Below the pieces are notes generated by a model, which worked only from the letters and a program-made list of their open reading frames with translations, searched no databases and was not told the origin of the DNA. Source: Bacteroidota bacterium (lineage in GTDB: Bacteria; Bacteroidota; Bacteroidia; Chitinophagales; Chitinophagaceae). Taken from it: DNA of 64,000 nucleotides. The stretch covers positions 1-64,000 of the forward strand of contig CANFXV010000001.1 of NCBI GenBank assembly GCA_947451115.1, in the 5' to 3' direction. This document shows, in pieces, positions 35,015 to 43,973 of the stretch. Every line of letters begins with the position of its first letter. The first letter of the stretch is position 1. The translations under genes and the position numbers were made by a program.

Positions 35015-35578
35015 ATGCAACAATTATTGGCTTGGTGGTTATTTACTGTTCGAGGTTGGAAAATTGAAGGCAAATTTCATTTTGAATTGCCTAAGTCCAT
35101 CATTATTGTAGCACCTCATACCCATAGTGTTGATTTTTTCGTGGGCCTAGGCATTCGTAAAAGGATGCATTTTGAATTTGTACACTTTTTAGGCAAGCGT
35201 GAATTATTTTGGCCTCCCTTGGGTTGGTTTTTGCGTTCCTTAGGCGCCTATCCTGTGGATAGACACCAACAGCATAATATGGTAGACCAAGTGGTAGCCA
35301 TTTTTAATAAAAAAGAGCGCTTTCATCTTGCCTTGTCGCCAGAAGGTACCCGCAAAAAGGTGACTAAACTTAGATCGGGCTTTTATCATATTGCTAAAAA
35401 AGCCAATGTCCCCATTGTCATGGTAGGACTGGATTTTGGGTCCAGAAGGGTAGTTTTTGCAGAACCCTTTTTCCTCTCTGAAGACGAAAAAGCCGATAAG
35501 CATAAAATTGTGCAATTTTTTAAGGGTTTTAAGGGATATATTCCTAATTTGGGCATTACGGAAGACTTACTAGACTAG
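35015..35578 (+). CDS. lysophospholipid acyltransferase family protein (short form)
   Basis: This 187-aa PlsC-like protein has an H-x4-D catalytic motif in VAPHTHSVDFFVG, LGKRELFWPPLGWFLRSLGAYPVDR (motif II region), and SPEGTRKKVTKLRSGFYHIA (motif III, EGTR), then VPIVMVGLDFGSR (motif IV). It likely acylates a lysolipid at the inner membrane. It is shorter than typical PlsC (about 240 aa) and has no strong N-terminal span. The acyl acceptor is unknown. Another acyltransferase is at 60.8 kb. Confidence 0.85.
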   Translation: MQQLLAWWLFTVRGWKIEGKFHFELPKSIIIVAPHTHSVDFFVGLGIRKRMHFEFVHFLGKRELFWPPLGWFLRSLGAYPVDRHQQHNMVDQVVAIFNKKERFHLALSPEGTRKKVTKLRSGFYHIAKKANVPIVMVGLDFGSRRVVFAEPFFLSEDEKADKHKIVQFFKGFKGYIPNLGITEDLLD

Positions 35579-35604
35579 GGGGCTTGCTTTAACAAAATAT
35601 TGTT

Positions 35605-35633
35605 TTGCCTTATAAACTATATTAGTATTTTTG
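35605..35633 (+). promoter_or_regulatory. promoter of the OmpA-family gene
   Basis: TTG (35605-35607, within TTTTG) and TATTTTTG (35626-35633) form a near-ideal Bacteroidota -33/-7 pair with 18 nt between. They predict transcription from about 35640 and a leader near 38 nt, consistent with a highly expressed envelope protein. Confidence 0.6.
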
Positions 35634-35677
35634 CCCTAGCCTAGTGCTATTGAAAATTAATTAAAAACAATTACAGT

Positions 35678-36568
35678 ATGAAAAGTAGAATTTATTTAGC
35701 CCTTGCCATTGTATGCTTAGGTGCTTATTCTTGTGTAAGTCCTAAAAAGCTAGAAGAAGCAGAAGCAAAATATGGTCAATTAAATGGCGCTTATGCAGAA
35801 TTACAAGGTAAATACCGTGATGCACAAGATGCCATCACTAAAAGTAAGACAGACGCTGAAAGAGCTGCTGACAAAACCAAATCATTACAAAGCACGATTG
35901 ATGATTTAAACAAACAAGTTGATTTCTTAAAATCAAATAACAATGTTGTTTTAAGTCAATTAAAAGATATGTCTGTGGTAACAGGTGCACAAGCAGAAAG
36001 CATTAAAAAATCATTGGATAATATCGGCGCTAAAGATTTATACATTCAAGGTTTACAAAGTACGATGGCACGTAAAGATTCTATCAACATGAACTTGGTG
36101 ATGAATTTGAAGGGTGCCATTGGAGATTTAAACGATGGCGACATCAATGTGAAAGTGGACAAAGGAGTAGTTTATGTAGACATTTCTGATAAATTATTGT
36201 TTAAAAGCGGCAGCTTCAACATTACTGATAAAGCTAAAGTGGTCTTAGGTAAAGTTGCTAAAGTATTGGCTGCTCAACCAGGCATTGAATTCATGGTGGA
36301 AGGACATACCGATACCAAACAATTGATTAGCGGTGGTAATTTAATGGAAGACAACTGGGATTTAAGTGTGAAAAGAGCCACTACCATTGTTCGTGTATTA
36401 CAAGAAACTTATGGTATCGATCCTAAGCGTATGACTGCAGCAGGAAGAAGTGAATATGTTCCTGTTACTGAAAACGATACACCAGAGCATAGAGCTGCAA
36501 ATCGCAGAACAAGAATTGTGATCCTTCCTCAGTTAGATCAATTCTTTAAATTATTAGAGAAGAAATAG
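35678..36568 (+). CDS. OmpA-family outer-membrane lipoprotein
   Basis: This 296-aa protein has a lipoprotein signal (LALAIVCLGAYSC) and then a long coiled-coil region (residues 25-110; LEEAEAKYGQLNGAYAELQG, SKTDAERAADKTKSLQSTID). The C-terminal OmpA peptidoglycan-binding domain shows LLFKSGSFNITDKAKVVL, VEGHTDTKQL, DLSVKRATTIVRVL, AAGRSEYVPV and NRRTRIVILPQ. It should tether the outer membrane to peptidoglycan. It has its own promoter and a strong terminator, so it is a single-gene transcript. Confidence 0.93.
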   Translation: MKSRIYLALAIVCLGAYSCVSPKKLEEAEAKYGQLNGAYAELQGKYRDAQDAITKSKTDAERAADKTKSLQSTIDDLNKQVDFLKSNNNVVLSQLKDMSVVTGAQAESIKKSLDNIGAKDLYIQGLQSTMARKDSINMNLVMNLKGAIGDLNDGDINVKVDKGVVYVDISDKLLFKSGSFNITDKAKVVLGKVAKVLAAQPGIEFMVEGHTDTKQLISGGNLMEDNWDLSVKRATTIVRVLQETYGIDPKRMTAAGRSEYVPVTENDTPEHRAANRRTRIVILPQLDQFFKLLEKK

Positions 36569-36595
36569 TTTCTTTTCCTCTACTTTAAATTATTA

Positions 36596-36631
36596 AAAAC
36601 CCTTCCCGTTAATTCGGGAGGGGTTTTTTTA
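36596..36631 (+). terminator. intrinsic terminator after the OmpA-family gene
   Basis: CCCTTCCCG pairs with CGGGAGGGG (one G-T wobble) around a TTAATT loop. It is flanked by AAAAA and a run of seven T, the classic rho-independent form. Confidence 0.88.
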
Positions 36632-36697
36632 TAAAATTTTCTTTTTTAGTTTTCCACCTCTTAGTAGAATGAAAATTCTTGCCCGTATCTTCGTTCC

Positions 36698-39034
36698 ATG
36701 CAAGAAGCGTATTTGAATGGATTAAATGAAAAGCAAAAAGAAGCCGTTTTACATCTAAAAGGGCCGCTAATGATTATAGCTGGTGCTGGTAGTGGTAAAA
36801 CAAAGGTATTGACTACGCGGATTGCTCATTTAATGCATAGTGGTGTAGATGCTTTCAATATATTGGCACTCACCTTTACCAATAAGGCCGCTGCTGAAAT
36901 GAAAGAGCGTGTCGAAAAGGCCTTGGGCAATACCGATGCACGTAATTTATACATAGGCACTTTTCATAGTGTTTTTTCAAGAATTTTAAGAGCAGAAGCA
37001 GACAAGCTTGGCTATCCTAAAAGCTTTACCATTTATGATACAGACGATTCGCGATCAGTTATTAAAGCTGTGGTGAATGATATGGGCTTAGATGATAAAT
37101 TGTACAAGCCCAATATTGTGCATAATCGTATCTCGAGTGCAAAGAATGCCTTAGTAGGTCCTGCTGAATATTCCATGGATACTTTTTTAAAGCAAGAGGA
37201 TGCAAGATCAAACCGTCCTGCCATTGCTGAAATTTATGCAAGTTATGCGGCACGCTGTTTTAAAAACGGCGCTATGGATTTTGATGATTTACTTTTTAAA
37301 ATGCACGAGCTCTTACAAAACTTTCCAGAAGTATTGCATAAATACCAACATAAGTTTAAATATATTTTAATTGATGAGTACCAGGATACCAATCCAGTTC
37401 AATACCAGATTGCTAAATTATTAGCTGCGGTTCATGAAAACTTATGTGTGGTGGGTGATGATGCACAAAGTATTTATAGTTTCCGCGGTGCTACGATTGA
37501 AAATATTTTACAGTTTCAGAAAGACTATGATGATGTAAAGCTAGTGAAGTTGGAACAAAATTACAGAAGCAGCCAGTCCATCATTGGCGTAGCCAATCAT
37601 GTCATCAAAAATAATATTGGACAGATTCCTAAAGAATTGTGGACCGAAAATGAAGCCGGCGATAAATTAAAATTAGTCCGCACCATGACGGACAATGATG
37701 AAGGAAAATTTGTTGCCGATGCCATTCAAGAAAATAAATTAAGAAATCATTTTTACAATAAAGATTTTGCCATTTTATACCGAACCAATGCACAAAGTAG
37801 ATCCTTTGAGGAAAGCCTAAGAAGAACAGGCATTGCTTATAAGATCTATGGTGGGCTTAGCTTCTATCAAAGAAAAGAAATTAAAGATTACATCGCTTAT
37901 TTACGCATCATTGTCAATACCAAGGACGAAGAGGGTCTGAAAAGAATCATTAATTATCCTGCAAGAGGCATTGGAAAAACAACGATGGAAAAATGTTTAG
38001 TGATCGCAGGGGAACAAAATATTACTTTTTTTGAAGTACTAGAAAAAGCAAAGGCCTTTGGATTTAAAGCAGGCACCCTTACTGCTATTGAGGAGTTTGT
38101 GACGATGATTAAATATTTTCAAAATCAACTCACCAAGCACAATGCCTATGATGTAGCAGTGCAGGTGGGTAAGCACACCAATATTGTTAAAGAATTATTT
38201 ACAGACAAATCCACAGAAGGATTGGCACGTTATGAAAACATTCAAGAATTATTGAACTCTATTAAAGAATGGACCGAAAGCCCAAGCAATGAAGATGGAG
38301 AATTGGGGGACATCAGTTTAGGCGCCTACTTACAACAAATTACACTCATCACCGATGCAGACAATGATACAGGCAATGAAGACACGGTAAAATTAATGAC
38401 GGTGCATGCCGCTAAAGGTTTGGAATTTGCTTGTGTATTTTTAGTAGGCTTGGAAGAATCTTTATTTCCCAGCGGCATGAGCGTAAACACACGTGAAGAA
38501 TTAGAAGAAGAAAGAAGATTATTTTATGTAGCAGTTACTAGAGCCAAAAAACATTTATGGTTGACCTATGCCAACACGCGTTATAGATATGGACAATTGG
38601 TTCAAAACGATCCAAGCCGTTTTATCGATGAAATGCCCGAAGACCAAATTGATAAAACAAGTTCGGGTGGTGGCGCAAGAAATCAAAGTAGTGGTTGGGG
38701 ATCCACTTACGATAGAATGCATGGAGGGAACAATAGAAGCTGGAACGATCCTGATAAAACAACTGCTAAAAAAACGGAGGGCAGCAAACCCAGTTATTTG
38801 CCTGTAGTGGCCCCGCATACCTTGAACAAAAATCATATCCCTTCAGATAATTTTACCCCCTGTGATCCAACAGTCTTAGAGGCTGGCTTTAAAATTGAAC
38901 ATCAAAAATTTGGATTTGGGGTAATTAAAGAAATTGAAGGGTCGGCGCACAATCCCATTGCCATTATTCTTTTTGATAAAAATGGGGAGAAAAAGATCAT
39001 GCTGAACTACGCTAAGCTGAGTATTGTACCCTAA
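36698..39034 (+). CDS. UvrD/PcrA-type ATP-dependent DNA helicase
   Basis: This 778-aa superfamily 1A helicase is involved in repair and replication-fork maintenance. Motifs in order: Q motif LNEKQKEAV, GAGSGKTKVLTTRI (I), LTFTNKAAAEMKERV (Ia), GTFHSVFSRILR, YILIDEYQDTNPVQY (II), VVGDDAQSIYSFRGA (III), LEQNYRSSQSI (IV), VKLMTVHAAKGLEF (V) and EERRLFYVAVTRAKKHL (VI). The C-terminus carries a tudor-like segment (HQKFGFGVIKEIEG) as in PcrA, which contacts RNA polymerase. PcrA versus UvrD naming is not decidable here. Confidence 0.94.
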   Translation: MQEAYLNGLNEKQKEAVLHLKGPLMIIAGAGSGKTKVLTTRIAHLMHSGVDAFNILALTFTNKAAAEMKERVEKALGNTDARNLYIGTFHSVFSRILRAEADKLGYPKSFTIYDTDDSRSVIKAVVNDMGLDDKLYKPNIVHNRISSAKNALVGPAEYSMDTFLKQEDARSNRPAIAEIYASYAARCFKNGAMDFDDLLFKMHELLQNFPEVLHKYQHKFKYILIDEYQDTNPVQYQIAKLLAAVHENLCVVGDDAQSIYSFRGATIENILQFQKDYDDVKLVKLEQNYRSSQSIIGVANHVIKNNIGQIPKELWTENEAGDKLKLVRTMTDNDEGKFVADAIQENKLRNHFYNKDFAILYRTNAQSRSFEESLRRTGIAYKIYGGLSFYQRKEIKDYIAYLRIIVNTKDEEGLKRIINYPARGIGKTTMEKCLVIAGEQNITFFEVLEKAKAFGFKAGTLTAIEEFVTMIKYFQNQLTKHNAYDVAVQVGKHTNIVKELFTDKSTEGLARYENIQELLNSIKEWTESPSNEDGELGDISLGAYLQQITLITDADNDTGNEDTVKLMTVHAAKGLEFACVFLVGLEESLFPSGMSVNTREELEEERRLFYVAVTRAKKHLWLTYANTRYRYGQLVQNDPSRFIDEMPEDQIDKTSSGGGARNQSSGWGSTYDRMHGGNNRSWNDPDKTTAKKTEGSKPSYLPVVAPHTLNKNHIPSDNFTPCDPTVLEAGFKIEHQKFGFGVIKEIEGSAHNPIAIILFDKNGEKKIMLNYAKLSIVP

Positions 39035-39102
39035 AGTCTTTCGATATCGGAAAAATAAAGGGTCAATTCAACTAAAGCAGTTCTCCTGCTGCCCTTTTTG
39101 AT

Positions 39103-39110
39103 TATTTTTG
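39103..39110 (+). promoter_or_regulatory. -7 box of the nfu gene
   Basis: TATTTTTG fits TAnnTTTG, 28 nt before the ATG. It lies just after a GCAG/CTGC hairpin and a CCCTTTTT run that may end the helicase transcript. Confidence 0.4.
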
Positions 39111-39138
39111 TAGGGCATTTGCACTAAAATTTGAAATT

Positions 39139-39738
39139 ATGATTACTACAGGCAATACCATCGTGAGTATTTATACCGAAATGACCCCAAATCCAGAAAC
39201 CATGAAGTTTGTGGCCAATAAGCTTTTGTACCCTGGAAAGAGCATCGATATTGCGGATGAAAGTTTAGCCATTGCTTCTCCTTTAGCCAAAGAGTTATTT
39301 AGTTTCCCTTTTATTAAAAGCGTTTTTATAGCAAGTAATTTTATTACCCTTACCAAGACCACTGAAAATGAAGATTGGCAGGATGTAATTCCAACCATTA
39401 AAACCTTTTTAAAAGAATTTTTAGAAGCGGGGGGCGTGGTCGTGAACGAAGAAGAAATTGCAAAAATTAAACAAGAGGCCACTAATACCGTGCACGCGGA
39501 TGATGATGATGTAGTAAAGCGTGTAAAAGAATTACTAGAAAATTATGTGAAGCCCGCAGTAGAAATGGATGGTGGTGCCATCCAATTTAAAAGTTATAAC
39601 GACGGCATTGTAAATTTAATGTTGCAAGGCTCTTGCAGCGGATGCCCTTCTAGTATGGTTACTTTAAAAGCAGGTATTGAAGGCATGATGAAGCGCATGA
39701 TACCTGAAGTCAAAGAAGTAGTAGCCGAGGCCGAGTAA
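39139..39738 (+). CDS. NifU/Nfu-family iron-sulfur cluster carrier
   Basis: This 199-aa protein has an N-terminal Nfu domain (residues 8-95; IYTEMTPNPETMKFVANKLL) and a C-terminal NifU-like domain with the cluster-binding CSGC motif in LMLQGSCSGCPSSMVTLKAG. It carries 4Fe-4S clusters to target proteins. Two-domain Nfu of this length is normal in Bacteroidota and mitochondria. It is a single gene, followed by an AT-rich inverted repeat and a strong terminator. Confidence 0.93.
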   Translation: MITTGNTIVSIYTEMTPNPETMKFVANKLLYPGKSIDIADESLAIASPLAKELFSFPFIKSVFIASNFITLTKTTENEDWQDVIPTIKTFLKEFLEAGGVVVNEEEIAKIKQEATNTVHADDDDVVKRVKELLENYVKPAVEMDGGAIQFKSYNDGIVNLMLQGSCSGCPSSMVTLKAGIEGMMKRMIPEVKEVVAEAE

Positions 39739-39739
39739 G

Positions 39740-39780
39740 TTTTTATATTTTCTTTTATTAAATTAAAGAAAATATAAAAA
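39740..39780. repeat. 16-bp perfect AT-rich inverted repeat
   Basis: TTTTTATATTTTCTTT and AAAGAAAATATAAAAA are perfect inverted copies with a 9-nt spacer, starting 2 nt after the nfu stop. With almost no GC pairs and no following T-run it is a weak terminator candidate; it may serve as a 3'-end hairpin. The remaining 115 bp to 39895 hold nothing recognisable. Confidence 0.55.
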
Positions 39781-39895
39781 TCCCTCTAATGATTTATTCA
39801 AAAATTATAAATTTTTGAAATACTTATATCTTTCTTTTTTAAAATGAAAAAAGAATTTGCCTTCTAATGATTTTGTTCGAAAATGAATTATGCAT

Positions 39896-39935
39896 AAATA
39901 AAAAGGACGCAATAAATGTTGCGTCCTTTTTATTT
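39896..39935. terminator. bidirectional terminator between nfu and the KdnB-like gene
   Basis: AAATAAAAAGGACGCAA pairs with TTGCGTCCTTTTTATTT (17 bp) around a 6-nt TAAATG loop, with T-runs in both directions. The right arm touches the stop of the convergent gene. Confidence 0.88.
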
Positions 39936-41007
39936 ACAACTTTCCGTAAAGATCTCTCAATTTTTCTCTCGTAATCTTAGTTTCCCAATTAGGGCCTAAA
40001 GCGTTTTCCCATAAGGGTTTCATGCCTAATGATACATTGATCATGGTATCAAATTGTTCCTCAGTTAAGCCAGCACAAATACCAGTGGGGATTTCAATTT
40101 TATTTTTTTCTACCATGTATTTAAATTCTTCCACCCCAGCTGGATAGTATTCGGCTAAATGATTCATCACAATACAATTACCAATACCATGCTTAGTGCC
40201 TAACAAATAACTAAGGCCATAGCTTACTGCATGCGCTACACCTACTTGGCTATAGGCAATGCTCATACCGCCTGCAAAAGAAGCCATCATCAATTGATCA
40301 TCACATTCTTCATCCCATTTGTCTTTATGTACAAATATTTTTTGACATAGATCCAATGCTTTTTCTCCGTAGCTTTTACTAAACTCATTTAAAAAAGTAC
40401 CTTCCAAGCTTTCGATACAATGTATATAACAATCCATGCCGGTATAAAAACGCTGATTCACCGGAACGTTCTTTGTTAATTCAGGATCCAATACAATTTG
40501 ATTGAAGGGAGTAAAATCAGAGTTCATACCTAGTTTACGTGTAGGTCCCGTAAGCACCGTTGTACGACTTACTTCGGCACCTGTTCCACTTAAGGTAGGA
40601 ATACCTACTTTATATACCCCTGGTAATTTTACTAAGTCCCAACCTTGATAATCTGCTGAAGACCCTGGATTGGTCATCATTAAAGAAACCGCTTTAGCCA
40701 AATCTAAAGTAGAGCCGCCCCCAATACCTATAATACCACTCACTTCTCCAAACTCCTCTTTTAATTCAGCAGCCAAGGCATCTACTTGTTTGGTTTTAGG
40801 CTCCTGTGTTACATCCACATAAACTATTTTATCTTTTCCTTTTAAGGGAATTCTTCCAGCCAAGGGCTTGCCAACAAAAAAATGATCCAAGAAAAATATC
40901 ATTGGGAAATTGCCCTTACGATGAGGCGCAATAATTTCATCTAACTGATTAAAGGAGCCGCGACCATAAACCACATAGTCGACCATTTTAAAATTACGAA
41001 ACTGCAT
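39934..41007 (-). CDS. kdnB: iron-containing alcohol dehydrogenase, KdnB-like (Kdo 8-oxidase family)
   Basis: This 357-aa group III metal-dependent dehydrogenase has the cofactor loop GIGGGSTLDLAKAVSLM, GIPTLSGTGAEVSRT and metal-binding histidines in MDCYIHCIESLEG and VGVAHAVSYGL plus GTKHGIGN. The NPGSSADYQGWDLVK and SGTGAEVSRTTVLTGP segments recall Shewanella KdnB, which oxidises C8 of Kdo so KdnA can aminate it to Kdo8N. kdsB, encoding the CMP-Kdo(8N) activating enzyme, is 3 kb away on the same strand. No KdnA-like aminotransferase is in the window. The specific function is inferred from memory of the family. Confidence 0.65.
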   Translation of the reverse strand: MQFRNFKMVDYVVYGRGSFNQLDEIIAPHRKGNFPMIFFLDHFFVGKPLAGRIPLKGKDKIVYVDVTQEPKTKQVDALAAELKEEFGEVSGIIGIGGGSTLDLAKAVSLMMTNPGSSADYQGWDLVKLPGVYKVGIPTLSGTGAEVSRTTVLTGPTRKLGMNSDFTPFNQIVLDPELTKNVPVNQRFYTGMDCYIHCIESLEGTFLNEFSKSYGEKALDLCQKIFVHKDKWDEECDDQLMMASFAGGMSIAYSQVGVAHAVSYGLSYLLGTKHGIGNCIVMNHLAEYYPAGVEEFKYMVEKNKIEIPTGICAGLTEEQFDTMINVSLGMKPLWENALGPNWETKITREKLRDLYGKL

Positions 41008-41059
41008 ATGCTTACAATTAATGATAAAAACTTAAGTGAACACCCTACAAAGTTAGTTA

Positions 41060-42568
41060 TTACCAAATAGATTGTAGTGGATAAATCTGTAAATTTTTAA
41101 CCGATCCAGGACTGCTTGTATTTAAGATTTTTATGTTTTTATCGCTATGCACCGGAAAGGCCTGTACAGTAAATACAGATTCCCCATCATTGACAAACAC
41201 TTCAACAATACTGTTGTCAACAAATACCCTGAATTTAATTTTATCACTATTCGTATTTAAGGGTGCGGTGAAATAACGAATGTCAGAAAAAGAAGGATCA
41301 AAAGAAGCATTGGTTTTGGATCTATTGATAAATATTTTTTTCAATTGAGGTTCATAACCTATTTCTACCCCTCTAAAATCATCATTCAACACACTGATGC
41401 CTGTTTTTTCTGTACTAGTACTAGTTATTTCAAAATCACATTCATAGACGTCGGAGAGAATGCCAATAGCAGATAGCGCAATTGTTTGGTCTTTTAATTC
41501 AACAGCTGCTTTTTGGAAGGCTATTTTTTTTCTTAAAGAATTTAAACTAGCCATTGGCTTTTGTATCAATTGCCACTGGCCATTAATATTTTGAGCCCAG
41601 CTATTTCTTGGCAAAGACATGGCACCCTTCCAAGGGCTCGTTGGAATTTTTCTTGCATAACTCCAATTGTTGGCCCAGGCAATGGTCACTGGCAAATGAT
41701 TGGCGGGCAATTGGTTATAACTAATTCCTGCATAGTAATCAGGACCTGCATCTGGCCTTAGAATGCTGTTTTGATGTGGGTCTAGCATAAATTTTTCTCC
41801 ATCAAACTCCCCCATAAAATATTGCATTTTTTCACTCATAGAAACCTGCAATAACCATTTTTTTTCTTTTGAATTCAAAACAGGAATTTGAACTAAATCG
41901 GGACATTCCCATACACCCGTGGTATCTCCCAATGGACCAAAATCACTTAAAAATTTCCATTCCAATAAATTCTTACTTGAATAAAATTGTACTTGATGTT
42001 CTAGGGGAAGATTCACACACATGACCCAGTATTTTTTTGGTGCAAACCAAAATACTTTTGGATCTCTAAAATCTTTTTTACCTAAATCTAAGATTGGGTT
42101 CTTATTGTACTTGGTCCATGTTTTTCCATCGTCTACACTATAAGCAAGATGTTGTGCTTGTTTTACATTTTCGATATGGCCAGTATAAATAGCCACCATG
42201 GGCGGTTTTTGTTTGGTACCTAGGCCAGTGCTGTTGTTTTGATCATAGATACAGGTGCCTGAAAAAATCATGGTGTCTTTTAATTCAGGAATAGCTATTG
42301 GCTGATGTTGCCAATGAATTAAATCCTTGCTTGTGGCATGGCCCCAGGTCATATGGCCCCAGGTATTTTCAAATGGATTGAATTGATAAAATAAATGGTA
42401 GACACCTTTGACATAAACCAATCCATTGGGATCATTGGTCCAATTTATTTTTGGACTAAAATGATACTGAGGCCGATATTTTTCTTGATATAGTTTTTCC
42501 TGAGCCTTTACTTGGCTATGGTTTAAACAAATAGAAATAAATAAAATAGAAAATATTTTTTTATACAT
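41060..42568 (-). CDS. secreted GH32 fructanase (levanase/inulinase/invertase family)
   Basis: This 502-aa protein has a signal peptide (KIFSILFISICLNHSQVKAQ). The five-bladed GH32 catalytic domain shows NWTNDPNGLVY (nucleophile Asp), FSGTCIYD, FRDPKVFW (RDP stabiliser) and WECPDLVQI (acid/base Glu). The C-terminal beta-sandwich starts near residue 360 and ends with the FVDNSIVEVFVNDGE segment typical of the family. It hydrolyses beta-fructosides such as levan, inulin or sucrose. It lies 18 bp after the sugar transporter gene, forming a small fructose-utilisation operon without a SusC/D pair. Confidence 0.93.
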   Translation of the reverse strand: MYKKIFSILFISICLNHSQVKAQEKLYQEKYRPQYHFSPKINWTNDPNGLVYVKGVYHLFYQFNPFENTWGHMTWGHATSKDLIHWQHQPIAIPELKDTMIFSGTCIYDQNNSTGLGTKQKPPMVAIYTGHIENVKQAQHLAYSVDDGKTWTKYNKNPILDLGKKDFRDPKVFWFAPKKYWVMCVNLPLEHQVQFYSSKNLLEWKFLSDFGPLGDTTGVWECPDLVQIPVLNSKEKKWLLQVSMSEKMQYFMGEFDGEKFMLDPHQNSILRPDAGPDYYAGISYNQLPANHLPVTIAWANNWSYARKIPTSPWKGAMSLPRNSWAQNINGQWQLIQKPMASLNSLRKKIAFQKAAVELKDQTIALSAIGILSDVYECDFEITSTSTEKTGISVLNDDFRGVEIGYEPQLKKIFINRSKTNASFDPSFSDIRYFTAPLNTNSDKIKFRVFVDNSIVEVFVNDGESVFTVQAFPVHSDKNIKILNTSSPGSVKNLQIYPLQSIW

Positions 42569-42586
42569 TATCTTAATTTGATAAAA

Positions 42587-43933
42587 TTATTGAACTAATT
42601 TTTTTTGTAGTTCTTCTAAAGATACCCCTTTGGTTTCTGGTACTTTTAATAATATCCATACCAATTGCAAAGCCATCATGACACAAAAGAAAGCAAAGAT
42701 GGGCCAAGGATTGTCTTTGAAAATACCATGCGCACTGTCTAAAAATACAGGCGTAACCAAGGTAATCAAGGCGGCAAAAATCCAATGGATACTTGCTCCA
42801 AATGCTTGTCCCTTAGCACGAATTTGTGTAGGAAAGATTTCTGAAATCAATACCCAGATGACTGCCCCTTGTCCTATAGCATGTGCCGCTATAAATAACA
42901 ATAAGAAGCTCAACATAAATTCAGGTGCACTGTGGTGAATAAAGCCATAGGCCACCATCGCTAAACTAATGATGTAACCAAAAGAGCCAATAATTAACAA
43001 TGTTTTTCGACCAATACGGTCAATCAACCAAAGACCTACAAAAGTAAATACCAAATTCATTAAGCCTAGGGAGATAGAACTTAATAAAGAATTATTTTTT
43101 GCAAAACCCGCTTCTTCTAAAATTCTTGGTGCATAATATAAAAGAAAATTAATGCCAGATGCCTGATTAAAAAAAGCGACAAAAAAAGCAATGGATATAA
43201 TTTTGGTATGATGTTTGGTAAATAATTGAATCGCGCCTTGGGCTTTTTCTTGATCATAGGCCGTTTTAATTTCCTGAATGGTTTCATCAATATTTTCCAC
43301 ACCTACAATGGCTAAAGTTTGTCTTGCACCCGCTTCGTCGTTTTTAACAGAGAATAACCATCTTGGACTTTCAGGTAAGCCCAAGGTCATGATGGTATAA
43401 ATTCCAGAAGGAATTAACAATACGGCCAACATCCAACGCCAATCATTGGCTCCACCAAAACCTGCTAAAAAATAATTTGATAAATAAGCAATTAGAATAC
43501 CAAAGACAATATTGAACTGATACATACCTACTAGTTTGCCTCTATTATTTTTATTGGAGATTTCAGAAATATACGTTGGGGCTGCTACCGATGAAATACC
43601 TATGGCAATGCCTCCTATTAATCTAAAGAAAGAAAAGGTATATGGATCTTGTGCTAAAGCAGAACCAATGGCCGATGCAATAAACATGATCCCTAACCAG
43701 ATCAATACTTTTTTACGGCCATATTTTTCTGTAGGGGCACCTGCAAATACAGAGCCTATCACCGTTCCCCACAAGGCCATGGACATAATAAAAAATCCAT
43801 GAAACAAAGGGGTGGTATGCCAAAGCGCTTGTATAGGTTTATCGGCACCAGAAATAACTACCATGTCAAAACCAAAAATGAAACCGGCCAAGGCGGCTAC
43901 AACGGTAGATTGAAATAATTTTCCTTTGTTCAT
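42587..43933 (-). CDS. sugar porter family MFS transporter
   Basis: This 448-aa, 12-span major facilitator of the sugar porter family has FGFDMVVISGADKPIQ in the first span, APTEKYGRKKVLIWLG (loop 2-3), PESPRWLFSVK (family signature), QASGINFLLYYAPRI and the C-terminal VPETKGVSLEEL. It probably imports fructose or another hexose by proton symport, given the GH32 gene directly downstream. Its start is 40 bp downstream of the kdsB stop on the same strand. Confidence 0.92.
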   Translation of the reverse strand: MNKGKLFQSTVVAALAGFIFGFDMVVISGADKPIQALWHTTPLFHGFFIMSMALWGTVIGSVFAGAPTEKYGRKKVLIWLGIMFIASAIGSALAQDPYTFSFFRLIGGIAIGISSVAAPTYISEISNKNNRGKLVGMYQFNIVFGILIAYLSNYFLAGFGGANDWRWMLAVLLIPSGIYTIMTLGLPESPRWLFSVKNDEAGARQTLAIVGVENIDETIQEIKTAYDQEKAQGAIQLFTKHHTKIISIAFFVAFFNQASGINFLLYYAPRILEEAGFAKNNSLLSSISLGLMNLVFTFVGLWLIDRIGRKTLLIIGSFGYIISLAMVAYGFIHHSAPEFMLSFLLLFIAAHAIGQGAVIWVLISEIFPTQIRAKGQAFGASIHWIFAALITLVTPVFLDSAHGIFKDNPWPIFAFFCVMMALQLVWILLKVPETKGVSLEELQKKLVQ

Positions 43934-43973
43934 AGTTAAATATTAATATTATAAAGAAGGTTTCAGTAAATAA

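Noticed and set aside
42573-42785. 70-aa minus-strand ORF inside the 3' end of the sugar porter gene
   Set aside because: Overlaps a clear MFS transporter in another frame and has no recognisable family; a shadow ORF.
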